A stretch of 64,000 bases of DNA from Cupriavidus numazuensis (GTDB lineage Bacteria > Pseudomonadota > Gammaproteobacteria > Burkholderiales > Burkholderiaceae), in assembly GCF_905397435.1 (NCBI RefSeq), contig NZ_CAJPVI010000006.1, positions 124,001 through 188,000 on the forward strand. Direction: 5' to 3'. The position numbers and the translations under genes are program-made. The notes below the pieces were generated by a model. The model saw nothing but the letters and a program-made list of their open reading frames with translations, had not been told where the DNA came from and made no database searches. Each line of letters begins with the position of its first letter. The first letter of the stretch is position 1. This document shows, in pieces, positions 17,015 through 25,652 of the stretch.

Positions 17015-17269
17015 ATGGCTGTCTTGTATCTCGGGAATGTTGATGCTGCCGCCACTGACGAGGAGGTCCGTGATTTCCTGGTCAAGTACGGTTTGCCCGC
17101 TTATGACGAAATCGAGCATGTCGCGGGCGATGGCACGCATCCTGGTGTGACGGTGGTCTTCAACGAACTCGACCCCGATGCGCTGCGCAAGCTCCAGCCC
17201 CGTATCCACGGCATGTTCTGGAAGGGACACAAGATCAACGCCATGGTGATGGCCGAACGCTTCCGGTGA
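17015..17269 (+). CDS. Small RRM-type RNA-binding protein
   Basis: An 84-aa protein with an RRM-like arrangement: the first strand AVLYLGNVD resembles RNP2, followed by a helix (TDEEVRDFLVKYG), a GVTVVFNEL strand and a C-terminal GHKINAMVMAERFR strand. The canonical aromatic RNP1 motif is weak, so RNA binding is inferred. ATG 17015 has GGGAG 6 nt upstream. It is 27 nt before the next gene. Confidence 0.65.
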   Translation: MAVLYLGNVDAAATDEEVRDFLVKYGLPAYDEIEHVAGDGTHPGVTVVFNELDPDALRKLQPRIHGMFWKGHKINAMVMAERFR

Positions 17270-17296
17270 TCACGGGTTCTCACGGTTACGCGCGCT

Positions 17297-18313
17297 ATGG
17301 GCTTTCTGCAGTGGATCCGACGGCGAGGCGATACCCCCCGGCGCCGCGACGACCAGGAACTGGCCGGACTCACCGAGCGCCTGACAGCGCTCAGCCCGCG
17401 CTTGCGCCTTGTCCCGCACTATGAGAAGCGGCTGGCGTCCCGGCTCGCCACAGCGCTCGAAGCAATCCGGCCGACCGTGACGAGCCTGCCCGCGCCGCGC
17501 GAGGCGAGCGAGGCCGCATGGGCGACCGATCCGCATATCCATGCGTATTTCGGCACGCCTGCCGATGTCCCGCGCGCCTTCAGCCGTTGCCCCGATTTGC
17601 GTGAATTCTTCGAACGTACGCCCGAAGCGGACCACGCCTATGCCGTGCTTGGCATGGCCATGAACGAGCGGCGCACGCTCGGGGTGGCGCTGGAGGGCGA
17701 TGTCATGCGCGCCGACGTGCCCCAGACCCTCGTGTCTTTCACCGACCACCAGGTGAGGATCTGCGCCGACTCGGATGCGGGGCTGCGTGCCGAGATCCTG
17801 CTGCGCATGCTGGATCAGCTTGCCATCGAAGCCATTGCGCAGTTTGCCGCGGGCAAGGGCCGGCGCGACACACTGGAGCGCGAAATCACCTTGCTCAAGG
17901 CGCAGCTCAAGCTCTATGAGCGCCAGGGCACCGGCCTGCGTTCGATGGTGGGCGGCGCGATGGCCGATGCGTCGGCCATCCAGGCCGTCAAGGACGAGAT
18001 CGCCAGCAACGACAGCGAACTCGCGGCGCTGGGCCACGGCGGCGATACGCTCGAGCGGCAGCTCGAATGCCTCGGCGAAGTGCTGGCGGACGCCGCCAAC
18101 CGCATGCATGTCGACAGCCGCACGGTACGGCTCAGCCAGGTGAACGTGCTGTTGTCCGCGGACAGCACCGTGCCCGGCGAAGACCTCGAACTGCTGTGTG
18201 CGCACGTGCCGGGCGATCCGCCGCTCGTGCGCTGGTTTTCCCTTGTGCGGTACGCGCGGGCCGACATGTTGTCGCAGGCTACGCTGCTGGACGAGGCAGC
18301 ACGCATGTTGTAG
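17297..18313 (+). CDS. Hypothetical protein with coiled-coil segment
   Basis: A 338-aa soluble protein with no signal peptide. It has a basic N-terminus, a conserved-looking centre (HIHAYFGTPADVPRAFSRCP), a coiled-coil-prone helix at about 195-230 (TLEREITLLKAQLKLYERQG) and another near 235-265, ending in a segment with ADMLSQATLLDEAARML. I do not recognise the family. Close spacing to the RRM gene suggests an operon. Confidence 0.65.
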   Translation: MGFLQWIRRRGDTPRRRDDQELAGLTERLTALSPRLRLVPHYEKRLASRLATALEAIRPTVTSLPAPREASEAAWATDPHIHAYFGTPADVPRAFSRCPDLREFFERTPEADHAYAVLGMAMNERRTLGVALEGDVMRADVPQTLVSFTDHQVRICADSDAGLRAEILLRMLDQLAIEAIAQFAAGKGRRDTLEREITLLKAQLKLYERQGTGLRSMVGGAMADASAIQAVKDEIASNDSELAALGHGGDTLERQLECLGEVLADAANRMHVDSRTVRLSQVNVLLSADSTVPGEDLELLCAHVPGDPPLVRWFSLVRYARADMLSQATLLDEAARML

Positions 18314-18366
18314 CCCCGCGGGCGCCCACCGCCGCGGTTTTCCTGAACTCCCGCAAGGAGCAAAGC

Positions 18367-18954
18367 ATGAATTCCAGCAAGCTACTGGTAGCAGCCGCCC
18401 TGGCCGCGGCATCCCACCTGGCCATGGCCCAGCCGGAAGCCCGCGTGGAAATGGCATCGGGCGTCGGGGCCGCGATGGTGACCGGCACCGTCAAGTCCAC
18501 GGCGACCATCACGGCGATCGATGCCGCCACGCGCACGGTGTCGCTGAAGAACAAGCAGGGCAAGGTCACGGACCTGCAGGTCGGCGACGAAGTGCGCAAT
18601 TTCGACCAGCTCCGCGTTGGCGACGTGGTCACCGCCGAATACAAGGAGGCGCTGTCGGTCAATCTGAGCAAGCAGACCGGCATGCGGTCCAGCACCGAGC
18701 GGCAGATTGAGGACCGGGCCGCGCCGGGCGCCAAGCCCGGCGGCATGGTCGGGCGCGAGGTGACCGTCACGGCTGATGTCGTCGCCGTGAACCAGAAGAC
18801 CGGCAAGGTCACCCTGAAGGGCCCGAAAGGCAAGACGGTGGACCTGCATGTCGACGATCCGGCCCAACTGAAGGGCATCCGCAAGGGTGACCAGGTGCAG
18901 GCTGTCTACACCGAAGCGCTGGCCGTCTCCGTGACACCCAAGGCCAGCCGTTGA
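18367..18954 (+). CDS. Periplasmic protein with two tandem OB-like repeats
   Basis: 195 aa with a Sec signal peptide (cleavage near AMA-QPEA) and AAGGAG 6 nt before ATG 18367. Two repeats of about 55 residues share the pattern ATITAIDAATRTVSLKNKQG...DLQVGDEVRNFDQLRVGD and ADVVAVNQKTGKVTLKGPKG...LKGIRKGDQVQAVYTEAL. Such repeats occur in DUF5666-like periplasmic proteins; the assignment is tentative. An internal duplication is clear. Confidence 0.7.
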   Translation: MNSSKLLVAAALAAASHLAMAQPEARVEMASGVGAAMVTGTVKSTATITAIDAATRTVSLKNKQGKVTDLQVGDEVRNFDQLRVGDVVTAEYKEALSVNLSKQTGMRSSTERQIEDRAAPGAKPGGMVGREVTVTADVVAVNQKTGKVTLKGPKGKTVDLHVDDPAQLKGIRKGDQVQAVYTEALAVSVTPKASR

Positions 18955-18973
18955 CGCTCGGCGCCTGCCGGCG

Positions 18974-20008
18974 TTACAGCGTGCCGTGCGCCGGCTGCGC
19001 TGGCTGCCGGGGGCGGCCGTCGTGCCGGCGCCGCCAGAGCAGCGGCGCTTCGCCGAACTGGGCGGAGAACCACCGCGTGAACGAACTTGCCGAGCCGTAG
19101 CCCAGCAATTCGGCTACGCGCAGCAAGGAATACTGCGGGTTCTCGACATAGCGCTGCGCCAGTTCGCGTCGGACTTCGTTGAGGATGTCGGTGAAGGTTT
19201 CGCCGGCATCGTCAAGCTGGCGCTGCATGGTGCGCAGGCTCAGGCCGAGGCCTTGAGCCACGCCTTCGCAGGTGGCGCGGCCCATGGGCAGCATCAGGTA
19301 GACGGCGCTGCGCACGTCGCGTCCGATCGACGGCGCATTGACGCGCGGCAGCGTATCGACGAAGCGCTGCGCATAGCGTGCCATGCCAGGGTCCGCAGTC
19401 GGGATGGCGGCATCAAGGTCTGCCGCGAGACAGGAAATCCCGTTGAACTCGCTTTCGAACTCGATCGGGCAGCCGAACAGGCGCCGGTGGACCTGCAGGT
19501 CTGCCGGAGCCGCGTGCGTGAAATTGACATTCAGGGGGTGCCAGTGCGGCCCAAGCAGCGCGCGGCACAGGCGGAACGCCACGCCGACGGCCAACTCGCT
19601 GGCCTGCCGCGAAGGCGTATCGAGCACCACTTCCTGACGGATGATGACGATCTTGCCGGTCTCTTCGAGCAGGATCGCAAGGGATTCATTGACCAGGTGC
19701 CGGTAACGGATGATCGTGGCCAGCGCCGCGCGCAGCGTGGGCTGCTGGCTGATCAGCAGGCTCATTACGCCGAAGTCGGACAGCTGGCGCGATTCGGCCA
19801 TGCGCAGGCCGAAGGTCTCGCAGTTCGCCGCTTGTGCCGCACGTTCCAGCAGCCGGGCGCAGGCATTGACCGACACGCGCTGATCCGGATCGCCGAGCAG
19901 TGCGCGGCTCAAACGGACCTCGCTCAGCAGTGGCTGCGGGTTAAGACCCAGGTCCCGGGCGACTTCAAAGAAATTGGTCAGCGCGCCCGCGCGCACCAGT
20001 GTGTCCAA
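18974..20008 (-). CDS. AraC-family regulator with arabinose-binding-like N-terminus
   Basis: 344 aa. An N-terminal ligand domain (PF12625 type: LTNFFEVARDLGLNPQPLL, FGLRMAESRQLSDFG) is followed by a C-terminal double helix-turn-helix (SLRTMQRQLDDAGETF and LRVAELLGYGSASSFTRWF). The start is not an ATG: TTG 20008 has GGAG 7 nt upstream and matches the family N-terminus, while the upstream ATGs (to 20146) lack a ribosome-binding site. It is divergent from qor and probably controls it through the 21-bp-period repeat at 20101-20130. Confidence 0.88.
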   Translation of the reverse strand: MDTLVRAGALTNFFEVARDLGLNPQPLLSEVRLSRALLGDPDQRVSVNACARLLERAAQAANCETFGLRMAESRQLSDFGVMSLLISQQPTLRAALATIIRYRHLVNESLAILLEETGKIVIIRQEVVLDTPSRQASELAVGVAFRLCRALLGPHWHPLNVNFTHAAPADLQVHRRLFGCPIEFESEFNGISCLAADLDAAIPTADPGMARYAQRFVDTLPRVNAPSIGRDVRSAVYLMLPMGRATCEGVAQGLGLSLRTMQRQLDDAGETFTDILNEVRRELAQRYVENPQYSLLRVAELLGYGSASSFTRWFSAQFGEAPLLWRRRHDGRPRQPAQPAHGTL

Positions 20009-20100
20009 GGCATGTCTCCATCTCGCTCTTTGTGCAGTGCGCGCCGTTGCGGTGCGCCCGCTTTGTCCATGCAGCCGCATGATAGGCGGCCGTGGCATGA

Positions 20101-20130
20101 AATGCAAAGTTGGCGGAAGCCAATGCAAAG
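20101..20130. promoter_or_regulatory. Direct repeat, likely AraC operator for the qor operon
   Basis: AATGCAAAG occurs at 20101-20109 and again at 20122-20130, exactly 21 bp apart (two helical turns), the usual arrangement of AraC half-sites. It lies between the divergent regulator and qor, 80 bp upstream of the qor start. Confidence 0.65.
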
Positions 20131-20210
20131 CGGTGCGTTCCGGCACCCCCTACATTTCACTGCATGAGCGGCGCCCCTTCGCGCCGACACAGATTTCGGA
20201 GACGAGCAAG

Positions 20211-21191
20211 ATGGCAAAAGTCGTGCGCATGTATGAAACCGGTGGACCGGAAGTCCTTCGCTATGAGGACATGGACGTTGGCGAGCCGGGACCGGGACAG
20301 GTCCGGATCCGCCATGTGGCGGTCGGCCTGAACTACGCCGACACCTACTTCCGCAATGGCACGTACCCGGTGCCGCTGCCTGCCGGCATGGGCGTGGAAG
20401 CGGCCGGCGTGGTGCAGGCGATCGGTCCGGGCGTGACCAATGTTGCCGTGGGCGACCGCGTGACCTATACCGGCTTCATCAACACGCTGGGGGCATACAG
20501 CACGGAACGCCTTGTGCCGGCCGCGCCGCTGATCCGGCTGCCGGAGACCATCGGCTTCGAGACTGCTGCCGCCATGACCATGCGCGGACTGACCTCGGCG
20601 TACCTGATGCGCCGCATCTACAACTTCAAGGCGGGTGACACCATCCTGCTGCATGCTGCCGCCGGCGGTGTCGGCCTGATCGTGTCGCAATGGGCGAAGC
20701 TGCTCGGCCTGACGGTGATCGGCACGGTATCGAGCGAGGCCAAGGCTGAAGTGGCGCGTGCCCATGGCTGCGACCACATCATCAACTACAGCCACGAGGA
20801 CGTGGCCAAGCGCGTGCGTGAGCTGACCGACGGCGTCGGCGTGTCGGTGGTTTTCGACAGCGTGGGCAAGAACACCTTCATGGCTTCGCTGGATTCCCTC
20901 AAGCGCCGCGGCACCCTGGTTTGCGTGGGCACGGCCTCGGGCCCGATCCCGCCGTTCGATCCCGTACTGCTGGCAATGAAGGGCTCCCTGTTCCTGACGC
21001 GCCCGGCCCTGGCCGACTACATCGCGGATCCCGCCGAGAAGGCCGAGCTGGCCGGCGAGATCTTCGGCCATGTCGGCGCAGGCCGGATCAAGATCGAGAT
21101 CAACCAGCGCTATGCCCTGGAAGACGCGGTGCAAGCCCATCGGGACCTGGAGTCGCGCAAGACCACCGGTTCGTCGATCTTTGTCATCTGA
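20211..21191 (+). CDS. NADPH:quinone oxidoreductase-like MDR protein
   Basis: 326 aa. N-terminal domain RYEDMDVGEPGPGQVRIR and LNYADTYFRNGTYPVPLP; coenzyme site AAAGGVGLIVSQWAKLLG. This is the Qor (QOR1) pattern with no zinc ligands. GGAGA precedes ATG 20211. It is first in an operon with a TauD-type dioxygenase (12-nt gap) and an acyl-CoA ligase, so it may reduce an enoyl intermediate rather than a quinone. Confidence 0.85.
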   Translation: MAKVVRMYETGGPEVLRYEDMDVGEPGPGQVRIRHVAVGLNYADTYFRNGTYPVPLPAGMGVEAAGVVQAIGPGVTNVAVGDRVTYTGFINTLGAYSTERLVPAAPLIRLPETIGFETAAAMTMRGLTSAYLMRRIYNFKAGDTILLHAAAGGVGLIVSQWAKLLGLTVIGTVSSEAKAEVARAHGCDHIINYSHEDVAKRVRELTDGVGVSVVFDSVGKNTFMASLDSLKRRGTLVCVGTASGPIPPFDPVLLAMKGSLFLTRPALADYIADPAEKAELAGEIFGHVGAGRIKIEINQRYALEDAVQAHRDLESRKTTGSSIFVI

Positions 21192-21202
21192 GGGAGCGCG
21201 TC

Positions 21203-22051
21203 ATGCAAGTCAAGCAAATCACCTGCTCGCTGGGCGCCGAACTGGTCGGCGTAAACCTCGCTGACGCTGTCAGGGACGATGGCCTGTTCGCGGAAATCCG
21301 CGCACTGCTGCTGCAGCACCGCGTGCTGTTCCTGCGCGACCAGAACATCAGCCGTGCCGATCACGTCGCGTTCGCACGCCGTTTCGGCGAGCTCGAAGAC
21401 CACCCCGTTGCCGGCAGCGATCCGGAGCACCCGGGCCTGGTTCGCATCTACAAGACGCCTGACCAGCCCAACGACCGCTACGAGAACGCGTGGCACTCGG
21501 ACACCACGTGGCGTGAGGCGCCGCAGTTCGGTGCCGTGCTGCGCTGCGTGGAATGCCCGCCGGTCGGTGGCGACACCATGTGGGCGAACATGGCACTGGC
21601 CTATGAGCGCCTGCCCGAACACATCAAGACGCAGATTGCCGACCTGCGCGCGCGCCACAGCATCGAGGCGAGCTTCGGTGCGGCCATGCCGATCGAAAAG
21701 CGCCTGGCGCTGAAGGCGCAGTATCCCGATGCCGAGCACCCGGTGGTGCGCACGCATCCGGAGACCGGCGAGAAGATCCTTTACGTGAATGCGTTCACGA
21801 CGCATTTCACCAATTTCCATACGGCGGATCGCGTGCGTTTCGGCCAGGACGCCAACCCGGGCGCGCCCGACCTGCTGCGTTACCTGATCAGCCAGGCGTA
21901 CATCCCCGAGTACCAGGTGCGCTGGCGCTGGGAACCCAACAGCATGGCAATCTGGGACAACACCGCCACGCAGCACTATGCCGTGATGGATTACCCGCCT
22001 TGCCACCGCAAGATGGAGCGTGCCGGCATCATCGGCAGCAAGCCGTACTGA
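21203..22051 (+). CDS. TauD/TfdA-family 2-oxoglutarate-dependent dioxygenase
   Basis: 282 aa. The iron-binding triad is visible as His98 and Asp100 in WHSDTTW and distal His258 in TQHYAVMDY, with the 2-oxoglutarate Arg near 269 (CHRKMERA). Family members hydroxylate taurine, 2,4-D, alkylsulfates and related acids; the substrate here is unknown. The ATG at 21203 has GGGAG upstream. It is the middle gene of the qor operon. Confidence 0.87.
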   Translation: MQVKQITCSLGAELVGVNLADAVRDDGLFAEIRALLLQHRVLFLRDQNISRADHVAFARRFGELEDHPVAGSDPEHPGLVRIYKTPDQPNDRYENAWHSDTTWREAPQFGAVLRCVECPPVGGDTMWANMALAYERLPEHIKTQIADLRARHSIEASFGAAMPIEKRLALKAQYPDAEHPVVRTHPETGEKILYVNAFTTHFTNFHTADRVRFGQDANPGAPDLLRYLISQAYIPEYQVRWRWEPNSMAIWDNTATQHYAVMDYPPCHRKMERAGIIGSKPY

Positions 22052-22074
22052 CCGAACGCTGGAGGAAGACTTAC

Positions 22075-23721
22075 ATGCAACAAAACCTGATCGTATCCAC
22101 GCCGTCGGCGTACTCCTATCCGCTGCTGGTCAAGCAGTTGCTGATCCACTCGATGAGCCTCTACGGCGACCAGGAGATTAGCTACCGCGGCGAAATGCGC
22201 TACACATATCGCGATTTCCGCCGCCGTGTCGGCCAGCTCGCTTCGACGCTCGCATCGCTCGGCGCGAAACATGGTTCCACTGTGGCCGTGATGGATTGGG
22301 ACAGCCATCGCTATCTCGAGTGCTACTTCGGCGTGCCGATGATGGGCGCGACGCTGTTCACCGTGAACGTGCGCCTGTCACCGCAGCAGATCCTGTACAC
22401 GCTCAACGATGCTGACGCGGACATCGTGCTGGTTCATCCGGATTTCGTCCCGGTGCTCGACCAGATTCGCGACCAGCTCACCTGCAATCCGCGCTTCGTG
22501 CTGCTGGCCGACGGCCAGGCCACGCCGCAGACGGAACTGCAGTTCGCGGGCGAGTATGAAGCGCTGTTGGCAGATGCCTCGCCGGATTTCGACTTTCCCG
22601 AGTTCGACGAGAACACCAAGGCGGCAACGTTCTACACCACCGGTACCACCGGCGATCCGAAGGGCGTTTGCTACAGCCATCGCGACATCGTGCTGCACAC
22701 GTTGTCCACGTCGGCCAGCCTCTGCTCGCCGCGCGACGGGCAGCGCATGCACCGCGAAGACGTGTACATGCCGATCACGCCGATGTTCCACGTGCTGGCG
22801 TGGGGCATTCCGTACCTGGCCGTCACGCTGGGTTTGCGCACCGTGCTGCCTGGCCGCTACGCGCCCGACGTGCTGCTGAAGCTGCGTGAAGCGGAAAAGG
22901 TCACGTTCTCGCACTGCGTGCCGACCATCTTGCAGATGCTGCTGCAGTCCTCGCAGGACAGCGGGCAGGATCTCTCCGGCTGGAAGATCATCATCGGTGG
23001 CTCCGCACTGCCGCCGGCACTGTGCGAAGCAGCGCTTGATCGCGGCATCGACATCTTCGCCGGATATGGCATGTCGGAGACCGGCCCGATCGTCTCGCTC
23101 GCGCAACTTCCGCCCAACGTGAAGCCGGCGAATCGCGCCGAAGAAGTTCGCATGCGCTGCTCGACGGGCCGACCGGTGGTGATGGCAGATTTCCGCATCG
23201 TCAGCGAAGACATGCAGGACCTGCCGCGCGACGGCCAGAACCGCGGCGAGATCGTGCTGCGTGCGCCTTACCTGACCCAGTCGTACTTCAAGAAGCCTGG
23301 CGCCTCCGAAGAGCTGTGGGCGGGTGGCTATCTGCATACGCAGGACGTTGCAGTCATGGGCAAGGACGGCTTCGTGCAGATCGTGGATCGCATCAAGGAC
23401 GTCATCAAGACCGGCGGCGAATGGGTGTCGTCGATCGAAGTCGAGAACCTCATCTCCGAAGTGCCGGGCGTTCAGGAATGCGCGGTGATCGGCGTGCCGG
23501 ATGACAAGTGGGGCGAGCGGCCGATGGCCTTCGTCGTCCGCAAGGCCGGCGCGGAAGTCGGTGCGGACAGCATCCGCGAAAAGCTGCTGGGACATGTCGA
23601 TTCGCGTCGCATCAGCAAGTACGCGGTGCCCGAAGCGGAACGGATCGCCTTCGTCGCGGAGATACCGAAGACTAGTGTCGGGAAGATCAACAAGAAGCAG
23701 CTGCGGGAACAGGCAGCCTGA
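22075..23721 (+). CDS. Acyl-CoA ligase (AMP-binding family)
   Basis: 548 aa. The phosphate-binding motif YTTGTTGDPKGV lies near residues 188-199, a GYGMSETGP motif near 326, and the hinge/C-terminal signature RIKDVIKTGGEWVSS with the catalytic-lysine region KTSVGKINKKQLRE near the end. It resembles the medium/long-chain fatty acyl and aryl-acid CoA ligase group. GGAGG is 9 nt before ATG 22075. Last gene of the AraC-controlled qor-TauD-ligase operon, which likely activates an acid after oxidation. Confidence 0.9.
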   Translation: MQQNLIVSTPSAYSYPLLVKQLLIHSMSLYGDQEISYRGEMRYTYRDFRRRVGQLASTLASLGAKHGSTVAVMDWDSHRYLECYFGVPMMGATLFTVNVRLSPQQILYTLNDADADIVLVHPDFVPVLDQIRDQLTCNPRFVLLADGQATPQTELQFAGEYEALLADASPDFDFPEFDENTKAATFYTTGTTGDPKGVCYSHRDIVLHTLSTSASLCSPRDGQRMHREDVYMPITPMFHVLAWGIPYLAVTLGLRTVLPGRYAPDVLLKLREAEKVTFSHCVPTILQMLLQSSQDSGQDLSGWKIIIGGSALPPALCEAALDRGIDIFAGYGMSETGPIVSLAQLPPNVKPANRAEEVRMRCSTGRPVVMADFRIVSEDMQDLPRDGQNRGEIVLRAPYLTQSYFKKPGASEELWAGGYLHTQDVAVMGKDGFVQIVDRIKDVIKTGGEWVSSIEVENLISEVPGVQECAVIGVPDDKWGERPMAFVVRKAGAEVGADSIREKLLGHVDSRRISKYAVPEAERIAFVAEIPKTSVGKINKKQLREQAA

Positions 23722-23845
23722 AGGGAAAGGTAGGAAGGGATTGTGCGCTGGCTCTTTGAAGGGGGAGTCAGCGTGTTTTTTTTGGGGGGGGTGGATTTAG
23801 AGGGCTAAGGTTTTTGGGGGGATGTCGTTCTTGGCATGCGCTGCT

Positions 23846-24530
23846 GTTTCGCCGGCGTAGCCGGCGAGTCACTTTTTGTCCGAGCGACAAAAAGTAACCA
23901 AAAAGCGCGTCGTTGCCGCTGGCCATCAATTCCACGACGGCAGTGGTTCAAACGGCTTTGGACGCCTGCGATGGTGGTCGGCCGTTCGACCCTGCTACGC
24001 CATGTGAGTCAGAACCTGTGCCTTGCGCGGCACGGCTTTTGGACGATCCCCAAGACGGACTCGGGGACAGCGTTTCAACCAGGTCGGTGGTGGGACGCCT
24101 TCGGCTGCGCTGCGCGCACGTCGTCGTCTGGGCGCAAGCTGATCAACCTCGCTGGCGCCCGAGGTCTGCATTCTTCTCGCCCCTCTCTCTACTCCGCTCA
24201 TGCATTGGCAGGCATCGTCACCGAGGAGTAGTTCACCCTGGGCCTGCGTGCTCAGACTTGGGCTCTGCGCATAGCGCAGCCGAAGGCGATCACACGATAT
24301 CGCTCGCAGCAGGGTCCACAGACGCTTGCAGGGCTCGTTCAATCATCGCCGTATTCCCGACCACGGTCGTGCACCACGCGGCAGGCAGCCTGACGGACTC
24401 TGAAGCCCATACCCGTACAACACCCCTGGCACACTACGATAAAAATTCGCCCCTTTGGGGCAACCAAAACGCGTTTTTGGTTACTTTTGTCGCTCGGACA
24501 AAAGTGACTCGCCGGCTACGCCGGCGAAAC
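23846..24530. repeat. 685-bp element with terminal inverted repeats (copy A)
   Basis: The left end (23846-23909) and right end (24470-24530) are near-identical inverted repeats of about 60 nt. Each contains the invariant palindrome CGCCGGCTACGCCGGCG and a GTC-CGAGC-GAC hairpin with T/A stems. The interior of about 560 bp encodes no recognisable protein. The left 285 bp recur inverted at 35545-35837. No transposase is present, so it resembles a non-autonomous (MITE-like) or REP-type dispersed repeat. Confidence 0.75.
23871..23895. repeat. Hairpin in left end of copy A
   Basis: ACTTTTTGTC pairs with GACAAAAAGT around the loop CGAGC. Matching hairpins with different but still paired stems occur at 24483-24505 and 35786-35812. 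Confidence 0.75.
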
Positions 24531-24582
24531 AGAGGCGCCTGCCAAGAGCGCCATCCCAATCCCAACCACAAACCCCCCAACG

Positions 24583-24611
24583 AAATCGCCCTCCAAAAAG
24601 GAGGGCGATTT
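24583..24611 (-). terminator. Terminator of the DsbA-family operon
   Basis: A perfect 12-bp stem AAATCGCCCTCC/GGAGGGCGATTT with a 5-nt A/T loop, 23 nt after the DsbA-family stop codon. The T-run is short. Confidence 0.65.
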
Positions 24612-24633
24612 CAAATCCATCCAAACCAACACC

Positions 24634-25332
24634 TCAGGCAACTGCCCGCGTGGCGATTTGCTTGGCCCGTGCGAGCGCACGAAGCATGGCTTCGAGCAGC
24701 GCTTCAGGCGGCCGCGAGCCGGACACGCTGTGCGTGCCGTTGAAGATGAAATGCGGTACGCCAAGGCCGGCGCGCGGTGGCGGATCGTCTGGGCCGTTCA
24801 GCGGTGGCAGCCAGTCCATGTCGTGCTGCACAGAGGCACCTTGTTCGAGCGGGGATTGAATGCCGCACTCGGCCAGGGCTTCCCGGAGCACATGTCCATC
24901 GCCGATGTTCGCGCCGCGCATGAAGTACCGCGTGAACAGGTTGTCGACCAGCGTGGCGGCGGCAGCTGCCCCGTCCTGCGTGCGCACGAAGCGCACCAGG
25001 CGATGGGCCAGCATGGTGTTGGGGAAGGTCTCGATGCGGTCCAGTGCGAGCGTGAGGCCGGCTTCGCGTGCCGCGGCAATGACCTGCGCCTGACGCACGG
25101 CCACGGCCTGCGGACTGCCGAGCCGCGCTACGTAGAAATCGCGGTAAGGAATGCCATCGGGCGGCGTGGCCGGAATCAGCGGATAAGAGCGCCACTCCAA
25201 CTGCACGGTAACGTCGGGGCGTTCGCGCGCGAGCAGGTCGATGGCGGTTTCAAGATGCCGTTTGCCGATCAGGCACCACGGACAGATCAGGTCGAAATAC
25301 GCTTCGACCGAGAGAATATTGGAAGGGGTCAT
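24634..25332 (-). CDS. DsbA-family (FrnE-like) thioredoxin-fold oxidoreductase
   Basis: 232 aa, cytoplasmic (no signal peptide). The redox motif CPWC is at residues 17-20 in AYFDLICPWCLIGKRHL, with the cis-Pro region GVPHFIFNG near 196. FrnE-like proteins act as 2-hydroxychromene-2-carboxylate isomerase relatives or disulfide oxidoreductases. It is the third gene of a unit BKACE-DUF1289-DsbA with gaps of 79 and 40 nt. Confidence 0.85.
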   Translation of the reverse strand: MTPSNILSVEAYFDLICPWCLIGKRHLETAIDLLARERPDVTVQLEWRSYPLIPATPPDGIPYRDFYVARLGSPQAVAVRQAQVIAAAREAGLTLALDRIETFPNTMLAHRLVRFVRTQDGAAAAATLVDNLFTRYFMRGANIGDGHVLREALAECGIQSPLEQGASVQHDMDWLPPLNGPDDPPPRAGLGVPHFIFNGTHSVSGSRPPEALLEAMLRALARAKQIATRAVA

Positions 25333-25372
25333 GGCTACTGCGGGAGGGCGCAGGGAAATATGCGCGCGGCGC

Positions 25373-25573
25373 TCAGGCGCAAGACACCGGGACGCTGCGC
25401 CGCGGGCGACGCGCCGACACCGCGGCCATCACCTCGGCACGCTCGGGTTCGGTCATCTGCTCCCAGCGGCCAATCTCCACCAGGGTCCTGCCGCAACCCT
25501 GGCAATACTTGCCCGCCTGGTCCATTCGGCAGATGTTGATGCAGGGGTTCGCGACGGAAGTAGACGGGGTCAT
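25373..25573 (-). CDS. DUF1289 family small cysteine-rich protein
   Basis: 66 aa with four conserved cysteines (Cys11, Cys15, Cys24, Cys27) in PCINICRMDQAGKYCQGCGR, followed by TLVEIGRWEQM, the DUF1289 signature. The role is unknown; metal or Fe-S binding is plausible. It lies between the BKACE and DsbA-family genes on the same strand. Confidence 0.85.
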   Translation of the reverse strand: MTPSTSVANPCINICRMDQAGKYCQGCGRTLVEIGRWEQMTEPERAEVMAAVSARRPRRSVPVSCA

Positions 25574-25652
25574 GATGTCCTTTGCGTGAGACGCCGGTTA
25601 CGACAAAGGCCGACGCAGGGGCGATGTGCCCCGGGTCGGCCAGCTGGGCGTG

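Noticed and set aside
23913..24743. 276-residue frame through repeat copy A
   Set aside because: The frame runs through the inverted repeat and into the DsbA-family gene. A similar peptide is readable in copy B, but there is no ribosome-binding site or known domain, so I treat it as repeat DNA.
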